Positions 38,701-45,399 of a stretch of 64,000 nt of DNA are shown here, one piece after another. The notes below the pieces were generated by a model, which saw only the letters and a program-made list of their open reading frames with translations, was not told the DNA's origin and did no database searches. A program made the translations under genes and the position numbers. Positions within the stretch are counted from its first letter, which is position 1. Every line of letters begins with the position of its first letter. The stretch comes from Plecoglossus altivelis (taxonomy: Eukaryota > Chordata > Actinopteri > Osmeriformes > Plecoglossidae): assembly GCA_036571765.1 (NCBI GenBank), contig BROE01000015.1, forward strand, positions 826,224 through 890,223, in the 5' to 3' direction.

Positions 38701-40697
38701 TGACCCCTCCCTGCGTTTTCTGTCTGTTTCTCTTAGTGATTTAAAATATATCAGATAGATTACTTACAACACAACATTATATAGCTTATGTTTTAAGGTG
38801 AAAAAGGAAAAGATCAGCCATGTTACCTGGAGATGAATATTAACACCGCCACAGTGTGTGAAGTCGATATTTTATTTTGATGCCTTTTAAATTGTTCCTT
38901 GAATTCAAAATATGAAAAGCAATAGCAGGTGACAGCAGTATTTGGTAGGCTATATAATGTGACAAAATGTTATCTAAAACAAAATCAAATAATTGTATAA
39001 TCTTTTACCAATTTGATTTCAATATATCACTGAACATCAACCAGGTATTTTATGTTGTAATTCATTTGCATCAGTATCCAAATATAATAACTACCTGTAG
39101 ATTGATATAATTTGTTATTCCCCCTCACAAATACATTCAGAGACAATGAATATTTAAGCAATAGTAAGGAAGGGGCATAGGTAATACATAGTGATCTTCA
39201 GTATTGTTTTAATGAGAAAGAATGGTTGATGCAGCTCGTTGTAGTTGTAATTCCGTCCTCTTGTTATGTCTAATTTGAGCTGACAATAAAGCAACATAGA
39301 TGTGGAACAGTCTGTCAGCCTCACAGAAATGGTACTTTAATAGATGACGTTTTATTGAATACTGAGATGTAAAGTAGCTACAGCCAATACCCTAATGTTA
39401 ACTCATCTTTAATACTGAGAGGGGCTGACCTGCGCTTGCACACTCACATAAACACACAGAAAGTAGTGTTAATTGTCACACAAACATTTAATTATCGCGC
39501 AACACAATTACGCTACCTTAAACTGTGCAAAATGTCAACAAAAAAAACATGTAATCAAAACACCTGTAACCTCAATCAACCAAATTAAAGGTGGATGTAA
39601 CCTGTAATCAAAAAATGAATAATCACAAAACGCATTGCCACACGCGAAAGCGAATGGCGAAAACAAATAATTTCTGTTATATTTTCGGAGCCTATGTATT
39701 AAGATCACTCAAAAATGGATCTAAATTACTCGTATCCGAAGTCAACACTCGTTGTTTCTCTTGGTTTCGGTTTCCAATACGAGTACCGAGGCTTTGCAGG
39801 TCACGTGAAAAATTATCCGAAGACTCATACCTAAAGACAGTCATTTTGAACGAATCGTTCAAGAACGACTCAGTTCTGGACAATTTTGTCAAATGTCAAT
39901 TTAGACAATATGATATCAACCTAACTATAGCAGTGTAATAAACATTTAGGCTTATCTTGAGTGTGTAATAACTTTATTAATGTCCATAGTAAGAAGTTTG
40001 AGATAAAAGAAGACAGACTAAAGACCATTTGATGACAGATCAAATAGCAGGACACAAGAGTGTAACAATCCTCCAATCCACACACTATTGCTGTGATCCT
40101 CTCACTCTGTCAACTTTGTGTCTGTGTGGATATTTGTGTGGGGTGGGAAGTTACATTATTGTTTTCACATGTGTGTGTATAAGGAACCTATGAGTGTGTC
40201 TATCCATGCATGCTTTGAACATCTGTTAACATGTGAGTGTCTGTATCAAAGCTGCCTTCTCATGAAAATACAGCCAGATGAGAGGCTTTATTCAGTATCC
40301 CAGGCATCTCAATCCTCTCCGTTGCTTCCACCAGTCTGCACAGTAACTTTGGAAGGCCAGCCACAGACAGAAAGGCTGAAACCCCTGAGGCCAAAAAGGA
40401 GCCTTTAAACAAGGGATATGGGTGGATAAATACCTGGCTGTTATATTGCATGTCCCAGACAGTGCGTTCTGACTTTGCTAGCTGCACCAGCCAACTGACT
40501 TCTCAGGCAGCTAGCCAGCAGCTACGTTAACCCTTAGTCCCTCTTTGACTCCCTATCCTCTGCAAACTCTTTGCCTATCCCCACTTCCATTTGGGCTAAG
40601 CCCCTGCTTCCCACTCTACCATCCCCCTCGGGTCCTACCTTGAGTGGAGCCTCTTGCTGGCCGGATCCTGGTCCACGCTGTTAGCTGACTGAGCCAT
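1764..40697 (-). CDS. gpsm1: gpsm1 (AGS3) gene, 5' part: coding exons 1-11, 3' end beyond the window
   Basis: This is a multi-exon gene for G-protein signalling modulator 1, a cytoplasmic/cortical adaptor. The family binds GDP-loaded Gi/o alpha subunits through C-terminal GoLoco motifs and polarity or spindle partners through N-terminal TPRs. Eleven exons read in perfect phase give 472 residues. Residues 1-20 are a short N-terminus, about 21-360 are TPRs with repeated LGNxxxxLGxFxxA signatures, and about 361-472 are linker. Paralogue-specific features favour GPSM1 over GPSM2 (LGN): CKTGDFK, FYLKEY, IGNVFHAKGKQ and EAQACYSLGNTYTLL. The GoLoco exons are not visible and should lie left of position 1, so the gene is truncated by the window rather than broken. 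No frameshift or in-frame stop was found. I cannot tell whether this is the a or b teleost copy. Exon boundaries were set by AG/GT signals plus protein alignment from memory. Confidence 0.95.
2735..2945. repeat. palindromic repeat plus adjacent partial copy (E-box containing)
   Basis: TTTTGCAGGTCATGTGAGAA (2741 on) and TTTTTTCATGTGACCTGCAT (about 2814-2833) face each other as an imperfect palindrome. The segment TCTCGACTGGGTCTTC then recurs at about 2880, followed by CACATGACCTGCATAGGCTC. Related blocks occur near 39800 and 58560. Confidence 0.6.
3741..3776. repeat. (TA)n microsatellite
   Basis: About 17 AT dinucleotides are uninterrupted. Confidence 0.97.
4181..4278. repeat. (TA)n plus (GT)n compound microsatellite
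   Basis: A TA tract (4181-4204) is followed by CATA units, then about 25 GT units with one interruption and a run of G (4271-4278). It lies about 280 bp from gpsm1 exon 10. Confidence 0.97.
4430..4519 (+). mobile_element. Tc1-like transposon right terminal fragment
   Basis: ACCATTAAAAGTATAGAATG, then TCTTTATCAATGGACAAACC, ACAAAATCAGCAAGGGATCA and ACTTTTTATTCTCATTGTA parallel the right end of Tc1-like B at 26010-26099. No transposase remains to its left; that region is AT-rich and microsatellite-rich. Its end lies close to the gpsm1 exon 10 donor. Confidence 0.72.
4556..4626 (-). CDS. gpsm1: gpsm1 coding exon 10 (linker)
   Basis: The acceptor is CCATAG|G and the donor is AAG|GTAATA. It is 71 nt and encodes residues 395-417: ARPKFAKRNSMDSVELWKYS and SNK. 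It matches the (A/V)RPKxxxRxSMxxxEL segment of GPSM proteins. Phases agree exactly with exons 9 and 11. The terminal repeat of a Tc1-like transposon ends about 36 nt beyond the donor. Confidence 0.9.
5415..7909 (-). mobile_element. Rex3 (RTE-clade) LINE insertion with 5' inversion (twin priming)
   Basis: This is one insertion made of two opposing Rex3 pieces, bounded by the direct repeat ACTTATGTC at 5415-5423 and 7901-7909. On the minus strand, 5966-5424 is the 3' third: the C-terminal frame (MRSRIQAVEMSFLG, RWLGHLFRMPPGRL) ending in a CAATGGATGGAT-type tail. On the plus strand, 5967-7900 is the 5' part: endonuclease region through SADD and EEFKYLGVLF. Compared with the fuller copy at 19388-22623, about 54 nt are missing where the pieces meet in element coordinates. 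About 105 nt are missing from the 5' end, and about 600 nt of reverse transcriptase are deleted inside the 5' piece (around 7446). Rex3 identity rests on GATG-type tails and on the widely used Rex3 primer sites seen in the sister copy. It is non-functional. Confidence 0.88.
8436..8880 (+). mobile_element. possible Harbinger-type transposon relic
   Basis: The left side carries AGGGGCCCGTTCGTTGTTCG, reminiscent of fish Harbinger ends. Downstream, a frame from 8676 reads MGKKSAHFSAAEIQQEVVQI, which looks like the start of the Myb/SANT-like accessory protein of Harbinger elements. No DDE transposase is visible and the right end is unknown. Confidence 0.35.
9020..9943 (+). repeat. left arm of a large inverted duplication
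   Basis: This matches the reverse complement of 15588-16345 over its length. Shared blocks include TCTTCAACCCTGTAGATCAG, GGGTGTCAAACTCAGGTCCT, TTTAAAGCAGCCTATATGTT, CTGCCTGGTGCCCCAGGGTT and TGTAAC at AACGTGCCAACTGTAACAA-like blocks. It has about 130 extra bases in the middle compared with the right arm. The CAGGGGTGTCAAACTC block is a common hAT-type terminal sequence, so the arms may be copies of a transposon. Confidence 0.8.
10640..11009. other. unassigned sequence left of the Gypsy integrase relic
   Basis: This is mixed-composition intron sequence with short chance frames on both strands. It may be the left continuation of the decayed Gypsy element, but I see no diagnostic motif. Confidence 0.3.
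11010..11530 (+). pseudogene. Ty3/Gypsy integrase relic
   Basis: Translation gives VGHFGRLQQSFYWVTCWQEI and QAYCQRCDSCTAWK, the zinc-binding HHCC region. It continues IGAPMNLVAVDVLQPFQR, then after a deletion VCRQLTIYKTRTTPLRPQSD and, in another frame, QEDWD-like LVAKYQKDWDLYLPSNT. Most of the DDE core is missing. It is upstream of the RT relic at 14.3 kb on the same strand, which is the wrong order for one element, so it is probably a separate remnant. Confidence 0.72.
12508..12622 (-). CDS. gpsm1: gpsm1 coding exon 9
   Basis: The acceptor follows an A/T-rich pyrimidine tract (TTTTTTCTCAG|A) and the donor is CAAG|GTGAAC. It is 115 nt and encodes residues 356-393, IGDRNGELTARMNVEQLMEA through FEKQ, plus G of a split Gly codon. 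The IGDRxGELTARMN block is diagnostic for the end of the TPR domain. The remainder starts the linker. Confidence 0.93.
13069..13177 (-). CDS. gpsm1: gpsm1 coding exon 8 (last TPR)
   Basis: The acceptor is ACCAG|A and the donor is GAG|GTAAAA. It is 109 nt and encodes residues 320-355: VGEGRACWSLGNAYVSLGNH, RQALHYAHKHL and GISTE. This corresponds to the last canonical TPR. Confidence 0.95.
13322..13477 (-). CDS. gpsm1: gpsm1 coding exon 7
   Basis: The acceptor is CATCAG|A and the donor is CAG|GTGCAG. It is 156 nt and encodes residues 268-318. It includes QLKDQVMEAQACYSLGNTYT, LLQQYERAIEYH and LLIAQELTD, the block that best separates GPSM1 from GPSM2. A start-like ATG upstream in the open frame is intronic. 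Confidence 0.96.
13680..13795 (-). CDS. gpsm1: gpsm1 coding exon 6
   Basis: The acceptor is TTGACAG|C and the donor is ACAG|GTGAGA. It is 116 nt and encodes residues 229-266: RLSIAKEFGDKAAERRAYSN, LGNALIFLGQFNTATDYY, then AG of a split Arg codon. It is a TPR helix pair with the family's EFGDKAAERRAYSNLGN core intact. Confidence 0.95.
13994..14117 (-). CDS. gpsm1: gpsm1 coding exon 5
   Basis: The acceptor is TTCAAG|G and the donor is CAG|GTAAAT. It is 124 nt and encodes residues 188-228: MNLCLVKELGDRAAQGRAFG, NLGNTHYLLGNF and EAIKFHRQ. It is a complete TPR unit that matches the RNLSLVKELGDRAAQ block of AGS3 proteins. Confidence 0.95.
14330..14728 (+). pseudogene. Ty3/Gypsy reverse-transcriptase relic
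   Basis: Broken frames show the Gypsy RT order: NDSLAAGI, RGLNYITIKNCYPLLQGAT, LDRRKAHHLVWNQEGNELKT, TGHYEYHVMPFGLTNALAVF, QALVNDVLKDML, then VYLDDILVF with HEEHVHHVHE. The catalytic YLDD is present, but it is in a different frame from the preceding block because of indels. No LTRs were identified. It is cut off by the Rex3 insertion at about 14730. Confidence 0.8.
14731..15440 (+). mobile_element. 5'-truncated Rex3 (RTE) LINE
   Basis: This is the Rex3 3' portion. It begins inside the reverse transcriptase at EQFVAECEAGGMGISTSKSE, continues through EEFKYLG, and ends with RWLGHLFRTPPGRLPLEVFW, RWRDYVSRLAWERLGIPPEG and LLRLLPP, then CAATGGATGGATG. Imperfect direct repeats, ATGTGCATG at 14719 and ATGTGCGTG at 15441, probably represent the target-site duplication. 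It has several small deletions and frameshifts. It abuts a Gypsy reverse-transcriptase relic on its left. Confidence 0.85.
15588..16345 (-). repeat. right arm of a large inverted duplication
   Basis: This is the reverse-complement counterpart of 9020-9943. It ends near the Rex3 fragment on its left and near CTTGAAGTTTGATC-type sequence on its right. The arms enclose about 5.6 kb with gpsm1 exons 5 to 9. There is no coding content. Confidence 0.8.
16800..16965 (+). repeat. dispersed direct repeat, copy 1
   Basis: CTTGTGGATCTCGAAGGTAT, TGGTAAAAGGTTGTCCACAT, ACTATAGGCCACAAGTAACA and CATTGCCCACAGGTGGC align in order with 27941-28105. The family was not recognised. Confidence 0.6.
17501..17643 (-). 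CDS. gpsm1: gpsm1 coding exon 4
   Basis: The acceptor is AACAG|GTTGGG and the donor is GA|GTAGGT. It is 143 nt, encodes residues 140-186 (VGEARALYNIGNVFHAKGKQ through TGFY) and ends with GA of a split Glu codon. Exon 4 carries the AGS3/LGN-specific extended TPR loop. This loop appears about three residues shorter than in mammalian GPSM1 (judged from memory). Confidence 0.93.
17753..17888 (-). CDS. gpsm1: gpsm1 coding exon 3
   Basis: The acceptor is TTCAG|G and the donor is AAG|GTAACA. It is 136 nt and encodes residues 95-139, TIGDRIGEGKASGNLGNTLK through QEQGDK, completing a split Met codon with exon 2. It carries a TPR (LGNTLKVLGRFDEAAVCCQR). The usual family sequence has GEAKASG, and here it is GEGKASG. 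Confidence 0.95.
18020..22727 (+). mobile_element. Tc1/mariner-like transposon A, split by Rex3
   Basis: This is a decayed Tc1-like element at about 18020-19387 and 22634-22727. Transposase relics read in order: SSTVANIIKRFKETGEITVH; NDITKWARNTSRNHCW; LKWTISK; LVQRPGSLMVWRCISKYGMG; a DHAKPHTAAIATAWL-type segment (DNAKPHTA in better copies); KARMGPNSN. The right end, CTTTTAGTTTTCATTTTATT through CCAACTTTTCCAGAATTCAGG, resumes exactly after the Rex3 tail. Catalytic residues are lost to frameshifts. The left end is approximate. Confidence 0.82.
19388..22623 (+). mobile_element. near full-length Rex3 (RTE) LINE, degenerate
   Basis: The element is about 3.24 kb and flanked by ATGTTCTATT (19378-19387 and 22624-22633). 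It starts CCCCTACTTGAACCGCCACC and ends in a GATG-type tail. Its order is: endonuclease-like region (about 19600-20450, including TWLQGTLGRRSMIDFVVMSS); linker; RT with GGKAPGVDEIRPEYLK, WQTGVVVPLYKKGDRRVCSN, FEDLEKAFDRVPRGA and GLRQGCPLSPV; a FEDD box where FADD is expected; EEFKYLG; then GHELWVMTE and RWLGHLFRMPPGRLPREVFR. The published Rex3 PCR primer motifs are visible at about 21251 (TGGCAGACCGGGGTGGTGGT) and 21693 (CAGGGCTGCCCTTTGTCACC). Stops and frameshifts make it inactive. Confidence 0.93.
23201..25858. mobile_element. GGGGT-ended TIR element nested in Tc1-like B
   Basis: The left end, GGGGTATTCCGTCAA, and the inverted right end, GGGGTGTTCCATCAA, form terminal inverted repeats. CCTGG on both sides (23196-23200, 25859-25863) is a possible 5-bp target duplication, and the Tc1 reading continues across it. 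Without its own insert the element would be about 1.23 kb with no recognisable transposase, so it is probably non-autonomous. It holds an imperfect tandem repeat (about 23490-23595) and a segment near 23735-23800 that resembles 15507-15570. The superfamily was not determined. Confidence 0.65.
24410..25834 (+). mobile_element. IS630/mariner-like transposon nested in the GGGGT element
   Basis: The 1425-bp element has terminal inverted repeats CAGTTTTTCTCAATCGCTTT and, inverted, CAGTTTTTCTCAGTTGCTTT. Each lies next to a TA dinucleotide (24408-24409, 25835-25836). The N-terminal transposase relic reads RRNPDEIRATIVDHVVYNDL, then TMAEAGRRVQPNVGRTTLNS with FRQEN, a helix-turn-helix region. A C-terminal relic lies at about 25030-25200. 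The catalytic centre appears deleted. Confidence 0.8.
26448..26669 (-). CDS. gpsm1: gpsm1 coding exon 2 (first TPRs)
   Basis: The acceptor is TTTAG|G and the donor is AT|GTGAGG. It encodes residues 21-93, from MEASCLELALEGERLCKTGD to HKHDLTLA. It contains the first TPR and most of the second (AIYSQLGNAYFYLKEYGKAL). This is the most strongly conserved exon seen here. A (CA)n tract lies about 35 nt upstream of the acceptor in the transcript sense. Confidence 0.96.
26703..26733. repeat. (CA)n microsatellite next to gpsm1 exon 2
   Basis: About 15 CA units in plus orientation lie upstream of the exon 2 acceptor. In the transcript this reads (TG)n immediately before the acceptor region. Confidence 0.97.
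27941..28105 (+). repeat. dispersed direct repeat, copy 2
   Basis: CTTGTGGATCTTGGCGTTAT, CGGTAAAAAGTTGTCAAAAT, AGTATAGGCCATGAGTAACT and CACTGCCCATAGGTGGCC align with 16800-16965 in the same orientation and spacing. It lies in gpsm1 intron 1. Confidence 0.6.
28830..29425 (+). mobile_element. L2-type LINE 3' fragment, copy 1
   Basis: It begins in the RT C-terminus (PSILDIFHTRCSSKANSIVK, DPTHPSHSLFQLLPSGRQFR, ARLINSFFTQA) and continues through the 3' UTR (CACGACATTTCGTTCCACTG) to AATGACAATAAAGCACAACT and TGAACTTGAACTTG. It is 5' truncated, as is typical for LINEs. The same family recurs at 48.5, 59.6 and 63.4 kb. Confidence 0.88.
29785..29915 (+). repeat. short LINE/SINE-tail repeat with GAAT-type tail
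   Basis: GTGACCCCTAACGGGAACAA, then CCCTAATGGGAACTAGCGGT, forms an internal near-duplicate. It ends with ATAAATGAATGAATAAATAT, a GAAT-type tail as left by some retroposons. The family is uncertain. Confidence 0.45.
30793..30941 (-). CDS. candidate alternative first coding exon of gpsm1 (in intron 1)
   Basis: An open frame starts at an ATG (30941) and encodes 49 residues: MTSKSYPLTGAERAVCRLVH, HGPRPKAALKPLQLELGDYV, EKTFTKQKQ. It stops at a good donor, AGAG|GTACAG. The leftover AG gives the same phase as exon 1, so splicing to exon 2 would complete Arg followed by MEASC. An in-frame TGA lies 16 codons upstream of the ATG. An acceptor-like CAG directly precedes the ATG, so it could instead be an internal exon. 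I do not recognise the peptide from any family. It may also be chance or belong to another transcript. Confidence 0.4.
31447..31475. repeat. (GATA)n-like microsatellite
   Basis: An imperfect GATA/TAGA repeat of about seven units. Confidence 0.85.
32275..34550 (-). mobile_element. L2/CR1-group LINE, RT region, degenerate
   Basis: Minus-strand frames in order are 34540-33911 (pre-RT, SSPWYNVNLRAMKTSCRTMA, PRQLFHLINKLL), 33707-33309 (RT: HSTETALVKVTNDLLIASDS, LLDLSAAFDTVDHSILL, GVPQGSILGP), 33242-33009 (LNSGKTEVMLIGSPHQI), 33005-32691 (FSRIDYCNALLVG, DHITPVLESLHWLPV) and 32676-32479 (APRLWNSLP). The catalytic YADD (33319-33308) is intact but out of frame with the preceding block. The 3' end resembles L2-type tails (GGCGCTATAGAAAATCAAGT). 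It is frameshifted at several points. Confidence 0.85.
34675..34862 (-). mobile_element. short Rex3 fragment
   Basis: On the minus strand the piece carries the Rex3 C-terminal coding stretch (LLHVERSQLRWLG-like, then TRMPPGCLLDASLGRRVPRG-like). It includes the reverse complements of CGAAACAGATGCCCGAG and CTCAGCTGGCTCCTCTCGAC that are shared with the other copies. Both ends are truncated and there is no tail. Confidence 0.8.
34863..35127 (+). mobile_element. LINE 3' tail fragment (GATTCTGATTC end)
   Basis: This AT-rich segment ends TACATGGCAATAAAATAAAC then ATTCCGATTCTGATTC. The element ending at 44445 finishes similarly (TACATGGCATATAAACTTCT, TCTGATTCTGATTC). Only the untranslated 3' part is present. 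Confidence 0.5.
35130..36230. other. gene-free intron 1 sequence
   Basis: Unique-looking AT-rich sequence with a poly(A) run at 36098-36109. I see no exon or recognised repeat. Confidence 0.5.
36240..36800 (+). mobile_element. L2/CR1-group LINE RT fragment, heavily decayed
   Basis: The frame starts with FKKINPHKAPGPNYISSRAL and KACADQLEGGFSDIFNLSL, which are classic pre-RT/RT motif 1-2 residues of this group. After frameshifts come LQFAYLSNRSRDDGIALTMH-like residues (36585-36650) and an IDYSSTFNTIIP box (36693-36730). The catalytic (Y/F)ADD motif is absent. Confidence 0.78.
36810..39780. other. gene-free intron 1 sequence
   Basis: AT-rich sequence with scattered short chance frames. I see no supported feature apart from small A/T runs. 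Confidence 0.5.
39795..39880. repeat. dispersed CACGTG/GAACGAATC repeat, copy 2
   Basis: TTTGCAGGTCACGTGAAAAA, CCGAAGACTCATACCTAAAG and TTTTGAACGAATCGTTCAAG relate this segment to those at 2.7 and 58.6 kb. The GAACGATTCGTTC-like core is self-complementary. It lies about 0.9 kb below gpsm1 exon 1. Confidence 0.55.
40639..40697 (-). CDS. gpsm1: gpsm1 coding exon 1 (start codon)
   Basis: The exon begins ATGGCTCAGTCAGC and encodes MAQSANSVDQDPASKRLHS plus AG of a split Arg codon. It ends at the donor AG|GTAGGA. The tail PASKRLHSR followed by exon 2 MEASC parallels the mammalian AGS3 start, which ends PAARRLYSR before MEASC. That match fixes the start codon and gene identity. An open frame on the opposite strand here (40696-41181) is probably fortuitous. 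Confidence 0.88.
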
Positions 40698-43320
40698 GAG
40701 GCTGGGATTGGGACTGCCTTTTCTAGTTCAAGTCCCGATTACAGATATCTTCACTTCACGCCTAGTTGCTCAAAATGTTCTTATTTCCCTGCCTTCTTCT
40801 CAGCTTGCTCACACACAGAGCTTTGACAGATACAATCTCTCTCTCCCTTTTATTTTCTCTGTAATTCCATCTCTCGAAGCAATGGCAGCTACTAAGGAAG
40901 TGAGGTATTGTGCAAACAAATCACATACAGCCAGCCCCTCCCCCGCAGCTGACATCACCGGTCAGATTAGTGTGTGTGAAAAAAATTATCTTGAGGCGCA
41001 GCCACACACACATACACACCTTTTGTCACAGTATCTTTTAAATCTTCTTTTTACCATTCTCAAAAAAACTAGTCTCTATTTTTTTCAATTTAAACATGCA
41101 GTTAAACTGAGAAATCACCCAAAGTTACTGCCCCCTTTCTCTGTTCTTTTGACCAACCCTCTGTATTACATCCTCCATTAACATCTCTCATTGCCCACTC
41201 CCTATACAGTTTTCAAAAAGTGACTGCTTCTTAATGTGTCCATAAATACATAATTGAATTTAAGTTCAAGTAAACTGGTAATATTAAAGTCAGTGATATG
41301 GACAAAGGACTTTTGTTGCCCTTCTCATCCAGATTCTTCTTTTTATCTTTTTAAGAAGCTGCACTTGGCCTCATCGTACTTGGGTGTTCTTGCCCTGTGG
41401 AAAAGCACAACCTATATTCTGTCATATATTATTAATTTGTATTATTTTTGCACCCTTAAAACTCAGTAACTCTTTGCACTACATAGACATTGTGAGTGTC
41501 CAAATGTTTGTCTTGGTCCCAACTGCATTGTTTGTATCTGTGTGAATGTTCTGTTTGACGTTACAGGCTTGCCCAAGTTGCAAATGTCACAAAACACATG
41601 CACGGTTAATGCTTTGCAGCTGTCGTCACAACCCTGTTGAACATTTGATTACTGTTAGCAAGCACCAAAAATGGAATCCATGTTCAAGCTCACACTAAAT
41701 TTTGAACATGCCTTCTTTCTGCTGCACAGCAGAAATATTCAAGATTGAGTGGGGTATGACAATAAAACTGGAGACCTGAATATTTCATTTGATAGACTAC
41801 CTTAAGAAAGAAACAAACCTCTGAAATGGTTTGCCGCAATGAAGAGGACAGAGTGGCCATCGGCCGAAAGCAGTTCTTTGTGCAATGCACATTTTGTCTC
41901 CAGTGAGTACCAACAGAATTTAGCTAGTGAGCTAATGTTATCTTACCCAGATTACTGCTGTGTTCACACCGAAAGTGGAGTGAATTATTTGTCAGATGAA
42001 GCACATTTTTGCTTTACGTTCATTTGTGGTTATCATGTGAATTACTAGGAGCTAACTGTTTTGTTTTTTTCAAAGTTAACCATGCACAAAATGGCACTAT
42101 GAATGAATATGACAATGTTGTATAGCAGAGGATACCCAAAGACAGCTACAATACTTTTTATCTTGTATTATTCTGAAGCATTGATTATATGACAACATTT
42201 TAAACTCACGCTCCTAATTGAAGAACACTAATAATAATAAGACAAATACTGACAACAACAATAGGTTTCCCTCTACTGAAGGAATCTTAATTCTGAAATG
42301 TCCACCCCTGTCTGGAACACCGAGGCATATCAAGCATGTTGGCTTAGCACTGTTGTGGTCCAAAAAAATTTAGCTTTCAGTCCAGTCAGTGTTGAACTGA
42401 AGGATCTCCTGGTCTACCTTCCGAATGGCGAATGCCATGAAGTCGAATGGCGACAAGAACGCAAAGCGCACAAAGCATGTGATGTGTAGAGTTCTTGCAC
42501 AAGAGAGACTGCATTCTAGCTGAGGTCAACATAGTGAGCCTCTCCCACATACGAATGAAGAGAAGTCAAGTTCAAGAGACAGTAAATATCAGGAACAGTG
42601 TAAGTTAAGACTTCCTCACCTGTTTGTCTCTCAAGTTGCTGACCATGCTGACAATGAAAGGAAGTGATATGTGCACACTATATTAGACTCAGTCTATGCA
42701 GGATATAAGAGTGCATAAAAAGTAATGTGTTTGACTAATGTGAACCACCCCGCTGGGGGAAGCCACATAATCCGAGCTTGAGCTAATAAGTGAAGTAAAC
42801 TCCTTTCAATTATTGTGCATCCTTCCGGCCCGCTCTCCTGACAGGTCTCACCCTATCAGCACATCTCATGTATGCATTCGGTAAAGGCAACAGGTCAAGT
42901 GGAAGGTATGGGAGGATTTCAAAATAAAGCAGAGCTGTGAATATAAAATGTATGTTTATTATAACAAGTGAATGCCAATGCTGTCAGTGTGGGCCAGATG
43001 TTTGGCTATTGCGGGCTGGATTTGTCCCGCAAGCTACTGGTTAGGATTGACTGGTTTAGTCCCTGCAATGAGGCATCTGCCCCCAGAAAGGAAATCCTGG
43101 GTTAGTTTAAACACGCAGGAGGTGTGTCATGAGACAGTTTGGAGCTGTTTAGCCAAACAGAAATCTTACTGCCTTGTAATAGTACTGCTACATATTATAC
43201 ATATTTGTTCAAGTTATATTATTGTTGTGATTTATTTTGTAAATAAAATCTAAAAAATAAAAAATAAAACCTTACAAATATTTATTTTACATTCTTCCTG
43301 TCTGACAGCAAGCAGGGCGT
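40698..43320. other. gpsm1 5' flank / putative promoter side
   Basis: This region lies directly upstream of the gpsm1 start codon on the minus strand and should contain the 5' UTR and promoter. Composition is pyrimidine-rich in plus (CTCTCTCTCCC at about 40840) without an obvious CpG island or TATA box. No exon was recognised. Confidence 0.4.
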
Positions 43321-43329
43321 TAAGCTGGG

Positions 43330-44445
43330 AACACAAGTCTCTGACTTGCGGTCCATCAGAACCGGATCTCCCTAAGGCTGTGTCCTTTTACCTCTGCTCT
43401 TCTCTCTGTACACTAGCAGCTGCACCTCCAGTCATCCATCTATCTAACTCCTGAAGTTTGCGGACAACGGCACCCTCATTGGGCTCATCTCTGGTGGGGG
43501 TGAGTCTAACTACAGGTGAGGAGTTGACAACCTGGTGACCTGGTGTGGCCAGAATAACCTTTAGCTAAATGCTCTTAAGACAGTGGAGATGGTTGTGGAC
43601 TTTCTGGAAGGATGCAGCCTCACTCACCTCCATCACCCTGACTTCCCACTCCACACTGTGGAGTCTTTCCACTTCCTGGGCACTATCCTTTCCCAGGACC
43701 TCAAGTGGGAATTGAACATCAGCTCCCTCACCAAGAAAGCCCAACAGAGGATGTACTTCCTGCAGCAGCTGATGAAATTCAGCCTGCAAAAGACAATGAT
43801 GGTGCACCTCTACACAGCCATATTTTAGTCCATCCTCACCTCCTCCATTACCTGGCCATCACGCAGCTGCCACTGCCAAAGACAAGAGGAGTCTGAAGCA
43901 TATAATCTGCACTGCGGAGAAGGTGATTGGTGGGGATCTTCCTACCCTCTAAGACCTGCACATCTGGAGGACCCTAAGGCGAGCGAGGCAGATTGTGGCT
44001 GACTCCTCACCTGGACACTCCCTGTTCCAGCTTTTTCCTTCCAGTAGAAGGCTGCTGTCCATCAGGACCAAAACCTCCCACCCTAAGAACAGTTTATTTC
44101 CATCTACTACAGTCCTCTTTCACAAGGTCAATGACTCCCACTAACATTGAACACTTTCTACCTTGCAGTCCATTCAAACCTATTTACACTGCACTAACCA
44201 CCTTCTCCTCATTTGCTCATTGTGTCCATACTTCACATTTCATACTCATACTTTTATATGTTCTTATTTAGATTTTGATATATATTTTATATTTCTGTTT
44301 GTCTCATTTTTTAAAAATTATTGTACTTCTCTACTTTTTATATAAGATCCGTATATATTTATTATTTGCACCTTCCTGTCAAACCAAAATAATTGTTTGT
44401 GCAAAATTACATGGCATATAAACTTCTTCTGATTCTGATTCTTTT
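43330..44445 (+). mobile_element. L2/CR1-group LINE, 3' half
   Basis: Broken frames show a GCVLSPLL-like start, LKFADNGTLIGLISGG where FADD has become FADN, WCGQNNL, LNALKTVEMVVDFLEG, ESFHFLGTILSQDLKWELNI, LTKKAQQRMYFLQQL and further downstream residues. It ends with GATTCTGATTC. The change at the second catalytic Asp plus stops make it inactive. Confidence 0.8.
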
Positions 44446-45101
44446 CAATGCAACATACAAGCAAATAGGGCATGGTTAACTTCAGACCAAAGCAGATGCA
44501 CAAGATCAAAGACAAAGTCAGCGTTATTAACCCAAGGACATCACAAGACAGTCCTCTTGATAAGGTTCTCAATGTCCTTTTTTACACCCATATTTAATAG
44601 TGATGGTATGAAAATGATGATGACAATTGGATAACAATTGTCAAACTAAAGAAGATGTAGTCTTGACAGAACCTCCGATCATCATGCAGAATACCACTCC
44701 ATTCACTGCCAGAGACATTGAGCATCCATGGGCGGGATTTAATCGCAGCATTTATCCAATGACCGTGTAGTTCAAAACACTGAAAAAAATGGTTTAAAGC
44801 AGCCCCATTTAAGTCCATGGACACTAGGCTTCAGTGTGGAAATGCACTTTGACAATATGAGTTTGCCTGAGAGGGAAATCGAATCAGTCAACCTGCTATA
44901 TGCAGCTGATTCTGAATGAACTGGTTTTCAAGATTAACATGTTCTAACGCATTTATAATGTTAACATAATAGTAAGTATTTGACCATACATTCTTTTACA
45001 TTTTAGGATCCTTTTTGACATTTTACGGTCCAATTTATGGTCTTAAGGAATTCACCTCTGTTTTGAACATATGTCGCTGCTTGTATACATTCCTTACATG
45101 G

Positions 45102-45372
45102 CACAGGTGCATCTCAATAAATTATAATGTTGTAGCCAACAATTCACAAAAACTGATTTTTTATTTGTCTTATGAAGTAGTCTGATTCGTTGAGCTGGTG
45201 AATTGGAGGATTCTGTCAAATGTGATCCGAAATCATCACAATTAACAGAAACATAAGACTTAAACGTTTTCAGTCTGTGTGCATTTAATGCACCAGTTTC
45301 ACAATTTCAGTTGAATTACTGAAATAATTTAACTTTTCCACAGCATTCAAATTTATTGAGAATCACATGTAG
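45102..45372. mobile_element. MITE with CACAGGTGCATCTCAATAAATT ends
   Basis: ACAGGTGCATCTCAATAAAT at 45103 and, inverted from the right end, ACATGTGATTCTCAATAAAT (45371 leftwards) form terminal inverted repeats about 270 bp apart. The end sequence is familiar from abundant fish and amphibian DNA-transposon families. There is no coding content. Confidence 0.7.
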
Positions 45373-45399
45373 TTGTGAAGTCACCCCAGTCTCTAGTTT

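Noticed and set aside
40696..41181. 161-codon plus-strand frame overlapping gpsm1 exon 1
   Set aside because: It is antisense to the gpsm1 start and low in complexity (Ser, His and Leu runs). It is explained by the opposite-strand exon and the pyrimidine-rich flank.
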